A DNA stretch of 64,000 nucleotides, from positions 14,496,166-14,560,165 of the forward strand of contig CP154956.1 of the NCBI GenBank assembly GCA_039621445.1, given 5' to 3'. The stretch comes from Euglena gracilis (Eukaryota; Euglenida; Euglenophyceae; Euglenales). The notes below the pieces were generated by a model. It made no database searches and was not told the origin of the DNA. It worked only from the letters and a program-made list of their open reading frames with translations. Shown here piece after piece: positions 43,545 to 54,399 of the stretch (within the stretch, counting starts at the first letter, position 1; each line of letters opens with the position of its first letter). A program made the translations under genes and the position numbers.

Positions 43545-44535
43545 CACGCCCCCGAGAGGAACGCAGCCATTCTCTGATTCTGCCCAAGTGGTGTTCCCGT
43601 GACATGCGCACTGAACGTGAGTGGTGAGTGTTGTCCCCCCTCCATGAAACCCCTCCATTAATTTGGAAAAGAATGGCTGCGTGGGCCGAAATGTGACAGC
43701 ATGTTTCTGTGCGCCTGTGTGTGTGCGCGTTGCTGTCCCAATGGAGGGAAAGGGAAGGACTCAAGGGACACTCAAAGGGACTGCTGAAGACGACCGTCAG
43801 GAATTTCTCTGTGCCACATGCTTCGCAGACAGACTGAAGGTTGGGATTCCAATGCAACCTTCCGTGTGCGTGGATTTGACACAAATTTCTATTTTGAATA
43901 CTGCGCCACCCCCCCCCCCTTTTCACACACCGCCAAAAGGAGGCCCAAGGTGAATGTGACGATAATCCACTGAGCCTCAATACCATTTAGGCAATTTGCA
44001 AGACCCACTCCATCAGTCAGGTTTTGTCCGCATTCAACAATCAGTCCAGCGTTGCCAAGGACAATATATTGCCTGTGTGATATGATCATCTGGGATGATG
44101 GGACTGGGGAATTTTTTGGATGGTTCAGAATGTCCATGCACAGATGGATAATGGGAGAACACATTTTGGAGAGCAATCCGGAGCCTCATGCAAAAACACC
44201 AGTGTATGCACTCTTCATTACCATGTGCGCTCGCCAGTTTTTCATTCTTCCTTTCCATCACAGCTTCCAATCCCCCTCCGCATGTTCGCTGGGACGCATT
44301 GCACCAAGTGCAGATGATCAAGGTATGCTCTGGTCCATGGAAACAGAGTGAGCAGTGTCCTATGACCTGAAATTTCCCTTCCTGGGTACATTTTTAGAGG
44401 CCTGGAGCAAGATGCATACTGTGTACTGTGTAAAATCCCATTTCATGGGAAAAATGATGCCCACACAGAAGGGTGCAACAAGGACGTACACACGAAACAT
44501 GTCACGCACATCGTCCACAGAGCGCTTGTGAGTCA
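43545..44535 (+). other. Inner element 3' non-coding end
   Basis: Between gene C and the right palindrome. No supported gene; ordinary composition except a C-run at 43909. Confidence 0.6.
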
Positions 44536-44567
44536 AAAACTTTATGCCACTAGTGGCATAAAGTTTT
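44536..44567. promoter_or_regulatory. Subterminal palindrome (right), 32 bp
   Basis: AAAACTTTATGCCACT and its exact inverse, overlapping the first base of the right terminal repeat. Mirrors the left subterminal site. Confidence 0.93.
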
Positions 44568-44586
44568 GTCCTAATTGGCCGCCTAA
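44567..44586 (-). repeat. Inner element, right terminal inverted repeat
   Basis: TGTCCTAATTGGCCGCCTAA, exact inverse of the left end. Confidence 0.97.
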
Positions 44587-44593
44587 GTACTTC
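44587..44593 (+). other. 7 bp target duplication, right copy
   Basis: GTACTTC, identical to 37042-37048. Confidence 0.95.
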
Positions 44594-44639
44594 GCCTGGC
44601 CACAGCCCTGCATTTGCACCACTGTCTGCGAGACCTGGC

Positions 44640-44735
44640 AGGGGCTGCACGAGAGGGTCGGCACGAGAGGGGCTGCACGAGAGGGGCGGCACGAGAGGGG
44701 CGGCACGAGAGGGGCTGCACGAGAGGGGTGACATG
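44640..44735. repeat. 14 bp tandem repeat in an intron of B'
   Basis: Six or seven copies of GGGGCTGCACGAGA / GGGGCGGCACGAGA. Single copies of CACGAGAGGGG recur at 33400-33430 near the left end of the same element. Confidence 0.9.
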
Positions 44736-44897
44736 GGAGGGGCAGAACAAAAAACACACAAAGAAATGCAGAGCTGAATCCTTCGGGGGGTTCAACTTCT
44801 GGGACCTGAAGCCCTCCGCCCAGCGCTTCAGCGCCGAGGTGATGTGCTGCCCCGACATCAGCACGTAGTGGTTCTCTGTGAAAAATAACAACAGGAT

Positions 44898-45039
44898 GTG
44901 CGCGCAATTGCGCAAATAAAATGACATTGTGTGCTTGTGCGCGCAATTGCGCAAATCAAATGACATTGTGCGCTTGTGCGCGCAATTGCGCAAATCAAAT
45001 GACATTGCGTGCTTGTGCGCGCAATTGCGCAAATCAAAT
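44898..45039. promoter_or_regulatory. Array of four palindromes, about 40 bp apart
   Basis: Four copies of GTGCGCGCAATTGCGCAAAT at 39-40 bp spacing, separated by the near-constant spacer AAATGACATTGTGTGCTT. They fill intron 1 of B'. This is the densest cluster of the outer element's private motif, a possible parS-like loading site (inference). Confidence 0.9.
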
Positions 45040-45565
45040 AGTACCAACCATGCAAAACACACTGACCAAAGCACAGCCCCACATACCAACAGAGACTCCA
45101 CAGGCTAACTGATGTCAGAGAGACCGTCACACCTCACACACTCATATAAGACACAATCGCACTGAGAGACACACCGGCCTTCTTCCGGACCGTCACCCTC
45201 TCCGGCTCCAGCGGGGGGTTGAGCTGCAACTGTCGGAGCTTGCGCTCCACTTCGTTGTTGTCGAGGGGGCGGGTCTGGCCCTCCGTCATCCCGTAGTCGA
45301 CGTGGAGGGTGTCGAGGGGGAGTTTGGTGCTGGTCGCCAGCACCCACTGGTCCACCTTTTCTTTGTACACCTCCGCGATGGGGAGCTTCCGGGCGGTGTT
45401 GCGGGGGCGTACCCGCCCCGGCTTGGCGGCGGGCTTGGGCTCCTGCGCTGCAGCGGCCTCGGCCGGGGCGGGCTCTGGACCGGACTCCGTCACGTCGGTC
45501 CCGGGCTCCGCCTGCCCGGGGACGGCGGGCTCCCCCTCCGGGGGGACAGCCACAGGGTCGGCCAT

Positions 45566-47010
45566 GGTGTGCGACCTGAGGCAAGGCGCAGTTTCAAAAA
45601 GGGGGGGTTTCTCACCAGTGACTGAACTGCACATTCAACAGCTGAATGAAGCGCATTTGAAACGCCTTCCACCCTACGGGAGGCAACCCGCCCCAAATGT
45701 GACAAAAATTCATCCGACTTAGGCATTTTTAGGCAAAAAATGGAAAAAGTGTGAAACAGTACAACGGAACGCACAACATGCATTATTCCGGTCCGTAGCA
45801 AGGGGGGGTATGGATATGCTACGGTTTTGTAATCTTTCACGGCCTATCGGTGTCACAAAACGCCCAACACAAACCGGGGGTGACACGTCACGCATTCAGG
45901 TCGCGAAACTGCTAACCCACTGGCGGTTTGCCGTTGGCGTCCGTAGGCCTGCATTTTTGGAAATGCAGAAGGCGTACGGAGGGGAGTTTTCAATTTTTTT
46001 CTTTTGGCGCACATACACCTCGTCACGGCGCATCGATTGATCCATAAAATAAAGCGTGGCGTCACTTGTATCAAAAGTTACTAAATCGTCGCCTCATCAG
46101 AAAATCCACTCAGTCAGACCCCTCAGAGGGGTCCGCCGGGACGTACGCGCGAGCCGCCCTCGGCTCCACAGTGTCCCGACTGCTGGTGGCCGCCCCGCGC
46201 TGCGCTGGTACCCGCCCTACCCTCCCCCCCCCCCCCCACCTCCCAAACAGACCCACCACCCGCGACCGACCCGACCGACACCAGAAGCGCCCTGGCGATT
46301 CGAATCGCGACCGTCGAGTCGGTCGCTCCTGCAGGGACCCCTCCGACGAGGAGTCAGCAGCCACGGGCAATGGCAGACTCGCGGTGCCCCAGTGCATTGA
46401 TATTTTAAAATACACTTTTGATGCGCGCAATTGCGCAAATGTAACACAATCTATGGCTTCTGGGAGGGAGGGTTTGACACCCTATTCTCAAAAACGTTCA
46501 TACTCTCGAAACTACACAGCTGCAAAGATTCAGTACCCTTCCCCCTGCTTTCAGAACACAGAGACTCACCCAAACAAACACGGAGCACGTAACAGAGATG
46601 CGAACGCTCGGACTAATGGGTCATTACTTTCAAATGGGTGTGAAGGAATGCCGTGCCAGACACAGTACACAGAATGGGCCTGTCACACTCGCTACTTGGG
46701 ATCATTGTCAAACAGTTCACGTTTTTGATGCGCGCAATTGCGCAAATAAAAAGTGTAATCGTCATTACAGGGTATAACGTCACTGTCTACATCACCAGTC
46801 ACGTACACAATTTTTTCTAAACGTTTGATGCGCGCAAATGCGCAAATGTAACATTACACTTTGGTATTCCTCCGGAAAGCACGTCATCGGAACCACGGCG
46901 GCAGTAATTACAGCCCTCCCCCCAGAAAGTAAATGCCCAACCGCGAGTCTGGCTGCTGCCTCCCCAGCAGCCCTCTGCTGACGTGGACGGCGGCGGCCCA
47001 GGACGCTGTC
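45566..47010. other. Outer element spacer between A' and B'
   Basis: No supported gene. Palindromes at 46416-46440, 46725-46750 and 46825-46850, all in the form TTTGATGCGCGCAA[T/A]TGCG. Confidence 0.6.
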
Positions 47011-49849
47011 CTAGTGGACCTGGCACAGGTCCACCTCCGCCTGCGACCGCCGGCTGCGGCCAGCCTGCGCGTCGAAGCACAGCTGGTCCAGCTCCGCCGC
47101 CGCGTCGGCTGAGGGCACCTGGTCCTTCAGGAGCGTCCGCAGCGCGTACTGCAGCACGTCCTTGAGGGCCGTCTCGCCCTTCGGCCCCGCGTCGGGCGCC
47201 AGCAGGGACGGCGGACCCACCCAGCCGTCCGGCCACCGCGGGACCACGGACTGGTCCTCGGACTCCTCCCCCTCGTCCGCGTCCAGCTCCTCCGGCTGCC
47301 GCCGTCGCTCCGGACGCAGTCCCCTCACCGAGGCGTAGGTCACCATCTGGTGGACCAGCCGGTCCGGGGCGTCCACGGGCGGCCGCAGCTCACTGCCGTC
47401 CAGCAGGTGGTCCAGGTTGCGCAGGCAGTCCGCCAGCCATCGCCGGTCCACCCCGCCCGCCCGCAGCTCCCGGGCGCCGTGGTGCCCTTGCCTCACCAGG
47501 AGGTACAGGTCCATCACGTCCTCCACCTCCACCGCCTCCGGGTGCTGCTGCATGGACCCGCCCAGCCTGCTGAGGGTGGCCTCGTTCACCTCCTCCGAGA
47601 AGCAGCAGGCGGGCAGCTGCTCGTGCCACCGGTCCCACAGCAGCAGCGCGCACGCCAGCGTCCGCACGTAGTCGGAGTGGCCGCGCGGCCGGTGTCCGGG
47701 TGTAGGCGCCTCCAGGTGCAGCAGCATCGTCAGGGCGTTGCACAGCACCTTCCGCGCCTGTCCGCCGGTCTGCGGCCGCTGCTCCTCCCAGTGGCACTCC
47801 CACACCTGCCACCCCAGCGCGAAGCACGCCGGCGCCCACACCACCAGCAGGTCCTCCAGCGCCTGCGCCACCGCCAGGTCGCGCTCCAGGTTCTCCAGGG
47901 CCTCCACCGCCTGGGCCTCCTTCCGGCGGCAGTGCTCCAGCGCCCGGATGCACTCCATCTCTCGGCTCCCCGACTGCCACGCCCGCTCCATCTTGGCGCT
48001 GGCCGTCGCGTGCCGCACCTGCCGGGCGGTCTGCCGCTCCGCCTCCTCCTGCCTGCGCCGGGCCTGCTGCGTCTGCTGCCGCCGCCGCTCCACCTCTGGC
48101 GCCACGGTGTCCCGCCGCCGCCGCAGGGTCCGGATCAGCCGTCGCAGGCGGGCGCGGCGGTCCGCCGGCACCAGCAGCATGGCGCCGACCCACATCTCCA
48201 GCGCCCGCACCTTCGGCTTGGTCGACCACTGCTCGCCCGGCGCCATGGTGCCCCGCTGCAGGAACAGGAACAGCGGCAGCAGGCGGCGGTACAGCACGTA
48301 CAGCACCTGCTTGTACGCGTGCCACACGCCGTACAGCGGGGGCAGCTGCCGCAGCGCCTCACCCGCATCCCACCGCTGGCACTCCCGCCCGTACACCACC
48401 TTCAGCTGGCGGTACCAGAGGTTGATGTCCACCAGCAGCGGCAGCGGCGCCCTCACGCGGCCCAGCACGTCGCCCTTCAGGAACCGGAGGACCTTCAGCA
48501 TCCCCACCTGCGAGGAGATGCGGTCGTCCGTCAGCATGAAGGGCCGCCACACCGGGACGCGGGCGTTCTCTCAGCCGCATCAGAGTCACCGCCTTTTGCG
48601 GGACACCAACTGCACAGTCACACCTCTGACGGACCCCAAAATGTTTTGATGCGCGCATTTGCGCAAATGCGCGCATCAAAAGTTATTTCATAAACATTCG
48701 GCAGACGCAGAGAGGGGCCCAGGACCGGGAATCATCCAAATTCACATCTGCGCGCAAATGCGCAAATCAAATGCGACTGACACCACAAAAGAGAAAATAT
48801 GCGTACAGTACCGCCTGCCAATTGCCTACCGCACTGAAATTCAAATACTTCATTGTTAACGTTTGCGCAAATGCGCGCACATCACAATGTAATTCAATTC
48901 CCTTCAGCTGGGACCCGGACACAACGCTAACCCCGAGGCATCGGCATCAACATACACAGGTTATTCACACCAGCATCCTCCCATCAACCAATCACAGGCT
49001 ATTCGAAGAAAACTGAAACACGCACAGTCCCTCTGATGTTCGGGGCACGTCCAGCGGTACGCGCAGCTCGTGCGCCTCCAGCGGGCGTGCGCCGATCTCG
49101 GTGACCAGCTCCATGAACGCCGGCAGGTCGCTGCGCACCAGCCGCGCGGACACCCGGTGGACGCGGCCCAGCAGCTGCTCCAGGGACGGGTACCCCGGGT
49201 ACTCCGGGATGGCGCCCACCGCCGTCCGCATCATAGCCATGACGCAGCAGTCGTGGGTGCGGATCACCATCCGGGGGTTCGACGTCATCGCCCGCTTCCA
49301 GAAGTTGTCGAACCACAGGACGCAGCTCCGCCCCTCCGACTGCTGCCACAGGTCCTCCAACCGCTCGCAGGCCCGCTGTCGGCGCCACTGCCGGTTCCAC
49401 ATGGGCTCCTCCGGCAGGATGCCGCTGGGCCGCAGCAGCCGGCTGGCCGCCCGGTGCCGGGCCAGCGGCGCCTCGTGCTCCTCCGCCACCACCCGCTGCG
49501 CCGCGCGCGGGCAGGCGTGCTGTCGCAGCGCCCGGTACACCGCCCAGGCGTCCTTGAGCAGCAGCTCGATGCGGGGCCGCCGGGGCTCCCGGGCCAGCTC
49601 GTCCAGCAGCGCCGCGCCGCCCTCCGTCCGCAGCGGCACGCGGGTGTGGGCCACCTGTACGACGAGGGTCTGCAGCGGGTGGCCGCGCTGCACCACCGCC
49701 GCCACGAACTCCTCGTAGCTGGCGGCGAAGTGGGCCTTCACCAGCTGGCCCAGCACCTTCCCAGCCTCCGCGGCCAGGGCGGCCTCCTCGCTGTAGCCCT
49801 CGTAGCCACGGCGGCGGGAGTGGGTGCTGCTGGCCTGGGAGGACTCCAT
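47011..49849 (-). CDS. Outer element gene A', RNase-H-like transposase candidate
   Basis: Two coding parts: 49849 to about 49026 (start MESSQASSTH) and about 48570 to 47011. Both match inner gene A in order. First part: LLLKDAWAVYRALRQHACPR (A: FRGAFYLYLSLRRLAIPR), SCVLWFDNFWKRAMTSNP (conserved Asp), ELRVPLDVPR. Second part: LPLLVDINLWYRQLK (second Asp), LYGVWHAYKQVLYVLYRRLL (His), then YVRTLACALLLWDRWHEQLP and SEEVNEATLSRL (candidate catalytic Glu). The helical insert between His and Glu is long, Arg-rich and coiled-coil-like. The intron borders are not fully settled: GTGCGT at 49025 is a good donor, but the fitting acceptor is unclear; a stop at 48573 limits it. Very GC-rich third positions. 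Confidence 0.78.
48644..48681. promoter_or_regulatory. 38 bp double palindrome in the A' intron
   Basis: TTTTGATGCGCGCATTTGCG and its mirror around CAAATGCGCG, i.e. two overlapping copies facing each other. Other copies in the same intron: 48748-48772 and 48861-48882. Confidence 0.85.
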
Positions 49850-51034
49850 TCAGTCCACCCCAGATCCGGCGGCCCACCACCTTTCACCAACCCACTACTC
49901 CATCAACATAACACCAGTCAACCTGTCACCATTCGGAATGCATCGCACAAACGCCACATTCACACACTACACATAGACACATCCTTCTGAGTCATTTCTT
50001 TTTCTTCAGAGACATTTTGTGCGCGCAATTGCGCAAGTCAACAAGGAAACAGGATCACAACAATCCATAGCTGTACCCCGCCTGGTCATCCGCCATGTAC
50101 GTTAACTCCAGGCAAGGGCACAGCAATCAAACATCAGCATGTGGCCATAACCACCCCGCGCATCACGCACACACTCTCAAATTGGTTGCCAGCATAGCAT
50201 CTACATAGCCACAACATCTCCAGCAGTCATACAAATCAGGACCCTGTTTCGCTCCACTGAGCAACCAATAACGTCCAAAGTGTTTCATTGGTCTCACAAC
50301 CCCCACTGGGTAGCCTCACAACAAAAAGTAACAAATTGTGCGCGCAATTGCGCAAGTAAAACGGTACCGCTTTTCGCCACTGACACATATCTGGGGCGTC
50401 ACAAACCCATTCTCAGCAACTCAATTCACAATTGAGGAAGCAATCGTTTGATGCGCGCAATTGCGCAAGTGTGCAACGCGCCACAAGTAAATTTTTGTTG
50501 TACACCAACTGGAAGGTTCTAATTCCATGGGTGTTTCTTCGCACTCCTTCAAGACAGCGGGTGTCATACCCCTCTTCGAACATAATCAATTGCTTCGTAA
50601 TTCGCAAGTCCTGGCACCCAACACACCCTCGCAATAATTCTCAAATCCATCAAGGGTGTCCAGTTTCATCGTCAGCCAAACCATTGGCATCCACAGGTCA
50701 CATTCGGGCACCCAAAAGTCCAAAACCTGTACGCCGCCAGATCTGGCCAGGTGCTTGCCGCGGGCAGCTGTGGGGTGGTAGTGGGTGTGGATAGGTGCCC
50801 CGCGGGCGGCGTGAAAGAAAGCGGCTGCGGAGAGGGACAGGTACGAAATTTCACGCGTCCGTCCGGTCGCGAAGTCCGGTTAGGACTTTGTATTTGAAGG
50901 GGTTCGAATTGCCCAGCCCTAACGAGTTCCGTTCGCGATCACAAAAAAAAATTTCGGCGGTCAGGGTGCAGGGTCCCAGGGGTTACAAAAAAAGTGGCAC
51001 ATTTGCGCAATTGCGCAAATCCAAAGGAAAAAAG
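49850..51034. other. Outer element 5' end, upstream of A'
   Basis: No supported gene. Palindromes at 50019-50041, 50338-50362, 50447-50471 and 50999-51022; the last is 12 bp from the terminal repeat. Likely promoter of A'. Confidence 0.6.
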
Positions 51035-51059
51035 CTTAAGTGCGAATTCGGCCGCCTAA
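51035..51059 (-). repeat. Outer element, right terminal inverted repeat
   Basis: Ends GAATTCGGCCGCCTAA; inverse of the left end with one mismatch. Confidence 0.92.
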
Positions 51060-51066
51060 GTATGTT

Positions 51067-53090
51067 CCGATGCCCACCATTTGGGCTGCCGTTCGGTTGA
51101 CGAGTGATGACTGACTTGCCATCCCCATCTTGCCAGTCTAAAGTTGCCAGAACATTGATTTGAAAGAGGATTGGATATTGAAAGACGATTGGAGGCTTCC
51201 TGCTGTTTTGACAGGCCATACCAAACAAGCTACTCTGCTTTCTGGTTGTCAATTGTCAATGGTGGCCATTGCCGTAACTTTTCTGGTCCCGTGCTTGCAC
51301 ATTTTTTTTTTCAGATACAGGAATCATTCACCTGCGATTCTCACTGGAATGGTTCTTGTGGCTTTCGACGTTGAAATGTCCAAATTGAAGTGTGTGCTGG
51401 CTAAAGGCAAGGAAGGGTAGTATATGGGAATTCGGAATTTCCCATTTCCCCCCCACTGGCTTCCTGGGTAGAAGTACTGAACATATTCAGAGTCCTGAAT
51501 GCGAGTAATCACATTTTTATTGCCTTAGAAAGTTTGAGGAGGCCAAAAGGACAATTATTTTTGTTGCAATTTCTGCTATTTCCCGCCATTTCCGCAATTT
51601 TCTGTATTTTCCCGCATTTCCCCCTTTTCCTACCCCTCAGCAAAAATTTGAAATGAAAAATGCAATGAGTTCCCTCCGTTCTGGAATGTTTCGCAAGTCA
51701 GGAGAACACATGCGTTTTTTTTGTTGCACTTTTTTTGCCTTTTCCGACGGCAATCCCTTCATCCTGCTGTGGTCATTATCAGGTCGTGGGCACCACAACG
51801 TTGCTGCCCACGGCCCCCCCCCCTCCACGGGTCGTCTCAAAAATTTGAATTCCAAACGTACGCTGAGGATCCCAAAGGATGATCAAAAGTGGATTTGGTA
51901 TTGTGCCGGGGCAGAGGCAGCCTGGTGCCTACCCCATTGTTGGCGTCCTCCTCGGGTAGGCTGGCCGGGCATACCGGCAATTGTGCTGGTCCCGAGCCAT
52001 GTGCCACCCCCCGCCAATCCACCCTTGCTCCAGCCCAGCACCAGGCCAACTACACCCACCCCCCCCCCGATAAAGCTGGGCCACGAGGAGTCACTGGCAC
52101 TGGCGTAATTGGCAGTCTTCTGCCCAAGTATTTTTTTTGTTTTTGCTTTTGCTTTGGTTTTCCGTTTTCTGTTTTCATCACAATTCGACTAATCAACTCT
52201 GTGCTTTTGTGGTGCCCTCCATCTCAGGAGGATTTCCCCCCGCCCGCCATTGCTTGTTGGATGCTGCTGGCTCCACAAATGGCAAACCTCCCAACAGACC
52301 CCCCCCCCCCCCGCCCCTGCGCTACATATCTTTGCCAGAACACCGCAGACACACCCTGCACAATTTCCCAAACTGGGGCGGCGCTGTTTGCTCGTGCTTG
52401 TTCTGGAGCTCCAACGAATCGTGGGGCATCTCCCCCCCTTTCGAGCCGCATCCCCCCCCCCCCCATTCGAGCCGCAAAACCTGGCAGGCTGTCCAAAGCT
52501 TGCGACAGACGTTCCAGAAAGGGCCTGCAGCTGTCTTTTGGCACGGTGAACGTGCCGAACGTGCATTCCTCCACCCCTGCAAGTATTCAAAAGGATGCAT
52601 CCCCCCTCTTTTCGGCCATATATCACCTGCTCGTGATTTTGACACCATGTATTTTCTTGAGCAGGAGATGGCCCCATAACAGGCTTCTTTTTAACTCAGC
52701 AGCCCCCCCCCCCCCCGCCCCGGAGGGGGGGGTGGGTTTTTGGGTCCCGGGTCCCAAGGCCTGGGTATGGGTTTTGGCTCGAAGCGTGGAAATTTTTGGG
52801 AAGTGCCCTCAGACAGCCCAATTATCTTCGGGGGTCCCGCTCTTCCAGGCTGGGTGGGTGGACCCCTGTAGGAGGCTTCGTTCGACCTGAGCGTCCTCCA
52901 ACGTTTTTAAGCCCCCTCTTCAAAACCTCAAACGAGCCTCCTGGAACGTGCCTCGACCGCGTTTCAGGAGATTTGAGATCCTCCTCCTGCTTTTACACAT
53001 GCGGGTGATTTGGAACGCTCTGCGAAAAGTTGCCTGCAGTGGGCAACAGAAGGGAGTTGCACACACGCATCACATGCATATGAAACGCTC
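51067..53090. other. Host sequence right of the large element
   Basis: C-tracts and mixed sequence. Open frames around 51889-52890 have biased, C-tract-driven composition and no recognisable domain, so no gene is called. Confidence 0.4.
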
Positions 53091-53091
53091 G

Positions 53092-53911
53092 TTATTGTTG
53101 TTTTAGGGCCCTCCAATCAGTTCCGTGCAAAAATGCATTGGCAACAAAAGGGAGTTGCACACGCCGGAAATTCCTTGAGAAAATTGTTTCCCTTTCCATC
53201 TCATGGTTGAGCATGTGTTCGAGGTATATCGAGGAGGCTCTCGAGCCTTCTCGAGCGTGCCTCAAATGCATTCGAGGAGGCTCAGAGAGCCTCCTCCTAC
53301 GGCGCCTCCTTCTGTTCTCACTCTGCCGGATCCCCCAGGGTTTAACAGGAAGCCCCACACCCCTGGTGGGGTCGCATAATTTTCCAGCCGGCTGGCTGGA
53401 CACCCCAAGGGGACTTCCCTGGTCGCCCCACCGCTTTTTGAGCGGTGGTTTTTTTTCATGCACCAAAGCAGAAATTCGGTTCTCCAACGCCAAAATGTGT
53501 TGTTTTAAACCAAAAATTTGTTGATTGACCGAATCCTCGGTTCTTGTCAACGTTTCACAAAATTCTTGCACATTTTCCTGACTTTTTGTGAGCATTTTGC
53601 CATAAAATGCGTGAGAATCAGGGGGTAGCTCGACTTCGCGAATGGTTTATCCTTCCGAGAATGGTTGGAAGTCCAGAGACTTTTGTGGAGAGTATGTGAA
53701 CGTGTTTTTGTAAGTCAGAAGTGGTTGTTTGTAGTATTGTATGTTGGATGTTCAGATCTGCAAGTGCGGATTCAATGCCTGTAACATCCGGAATTGTTTT
53801 CTGAATTCCCATGCACCGGGCATGCAATTCCGCAAACGCGGTTTTGATCTTGCTCTCATCTACCTGCAACTGATTGTGCAAAGCAGTGACGGTGGATCTG
53901 AGTGCTCCCAT
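53092..53911 (-). pseudogene. Decayed coiled-coil gene
   Basis: Two minus-strand frames in series. The upstream one (from 53911) reads VDESKIKTAFAELHARCMGI, then VTGIESALADLNIQ and TTSDLQKHVHILSTKVSGL; the next (from 53595) reads ENVQEFCETLTRTEDSVNQQ and GLKQHILALENRISALVHE. Both have heptad patterns of a long coiled coil and normal amino-acid use, and only stops and a frame change near 53600 separate them. A related fragment lies at 54400-54530. No family can be named. Tail- or kinesin-like coiled coils and surface proteins are all possible. Confidence 0.4.
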
Positions 53912-53926
53912 ACTGGGATTTGTAGT

Positions 53927-53966
53927 TGAAAGTTCCGCAAAGTGGTGATGTAAGTCTCCAAAGCCT
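53927..53966. repeat. Direct repeat, copy 1 (copy 2 at 54380)
   Basis: TAGTTGAAAGTTCCGCAAAG[T/C]GGTG then TGTAAGTCTCCAAAG; copy 2 at about 54380-54420. Both are next to CGGTCGCAGGTTGCAGGTC and a GTCGTACGAC word, the latter inverted relative to each other. Confidence 0.8.
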
Positions 53967-54399
53967 CCCCCCTTTGTCGTACGACCACCCCACTATAACG
54001 ACCCCCCCCCCCCGGTCGCAGGTTGCAGGTCAGGACCAAAAAAATATTGGCTGGTTTTTTTGAGGTTGTATGAAGGTGCATCCATGTATGCCGCCTTTTT
54101 CCAGGCATTTTCCATGTTCCCCACCGGTGCTCATTTTTGTACGCCCGCAGCGATGGCTAGAAAGCCTCCGTGGTTATAGCGGGTCTTTGGCTTTCGGTGA
54201 TGGCTACCTCGGCCGTCACCATGCTCACTGGGTTGTCGATTACCCAGCGACCACCCCCACTATGACGATCACCCCCCGGTCGCAGGTTCCAGGTTAGGAC
54301 CAATGAGGAAGGTTAGGACCAATGACCCCCCCCGTCGCAGGTTGCAGGTCCCCAGTCGTACGACAAAGGGGGGGAGAGGTAGTTGAAAGTTCCGCAAAG

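Larger units (their letters stand above)
37049..44586 (+). mobile_element. Inner multigene TIR element, genes A-B-C
   Basis: A complete 7538 bp element with perfect 20 bp terminal inverted repeats (TTAGGCGGCCAATTAGGACA) and a perfect 7 bp target duplication. Three plus-strand genes A, B and C match A', B' and C' of the outer element in order. The genes are nearly free of introns and lower in GC than those of the outer element. Copies of a TGCCACTAGTGGCA palindrome lie close to both ends, in the 5' leader, and twice between B and C. It sits in a coding exon of outer gene B'. Perfect ends and duplication point to a recent insertion; one frame change in A is the only possible damage. Confidence 0.95.
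44587..45565 (-). pseudogene. Outer element gene B', ParB-like 5' part (cut by insertion)
   Basis: Exons read 45565-45175, 44875-44760 and 44634-44587. The first starts MADPVAVPPEGEPAVPG and holds LPLDTLHVDYG and GQTRPLDNNEVERKLRQLQL; its phase-1 donor joins the second exon exactly to give a Glu before NHYVLMSGQHITSALKRW. This is the same ParB/Srx-like domain as in inner gene B, with SGQH at the GERR-box position. The third exon (TVVQMQGCGQAKY) is cut by the inner element at GTACTTC and continues at 37048. Intron 1 carries four palindromes and intron 2 a 14 bp tandem repeat. The gene cannot make a full protein while the insertion remains, unless the inner element is removed. Confidence 0.8.
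32411..51059 (-). mobile_element. Large multigene TIR element (outer), genes A'-B'-C'
   Basis: The ends are inverted repeats of 25 bp with one mismatch: TTAGGCGGCC, then T (left) or G (right), then AATTCGCACTTAAG. Flanks TTATGTC (left) and GTATGTT (right) agree at 5 of 7 bases, a decayed 7 bp duplication. The element carries three spliced minus-strand genes: A' (transposase candidate), B' (ParB-like), C' (unknown). It is about 11.1 kb once the 7.5 kb inner element and one duplication copy are set aside. Coding parts are very GC-rich; every non-coding gap carries a TGCGCAATTGCGCA-type palindrome. The inner element shares the TTAGGCGGCC end, the gene set and gene order, so both belong to one family. 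I know of no named superfamily with this gene set, ends and 7 bp duplication. Confidence 0.9.

Noticed and set aside
44898-45039. CRISPR-like array (four repeats at 40 bp)
   Set aside because: The spacers are almost identical, the repeats are palindromes found all over the element, and the DNA is eukaryotic.
47350-48693. 447- and 303-residue plus-strand frames
   Set aside because: Antisense shadows of A'; no match to the inner element, unlike the minus strand.
49070-49990. 306-residue plus-strand frame
   Set aside because: Shadow of A' exon 1.
32411-51059. Polinton/Maverick, giant-virus or retroelement origin
   Set aside because: No DNA polymerase B, capsid, packaging ATPase, retroviral-type integrase or reverse transcriptase was seen, and the duplication is 7 bp rather than 6.
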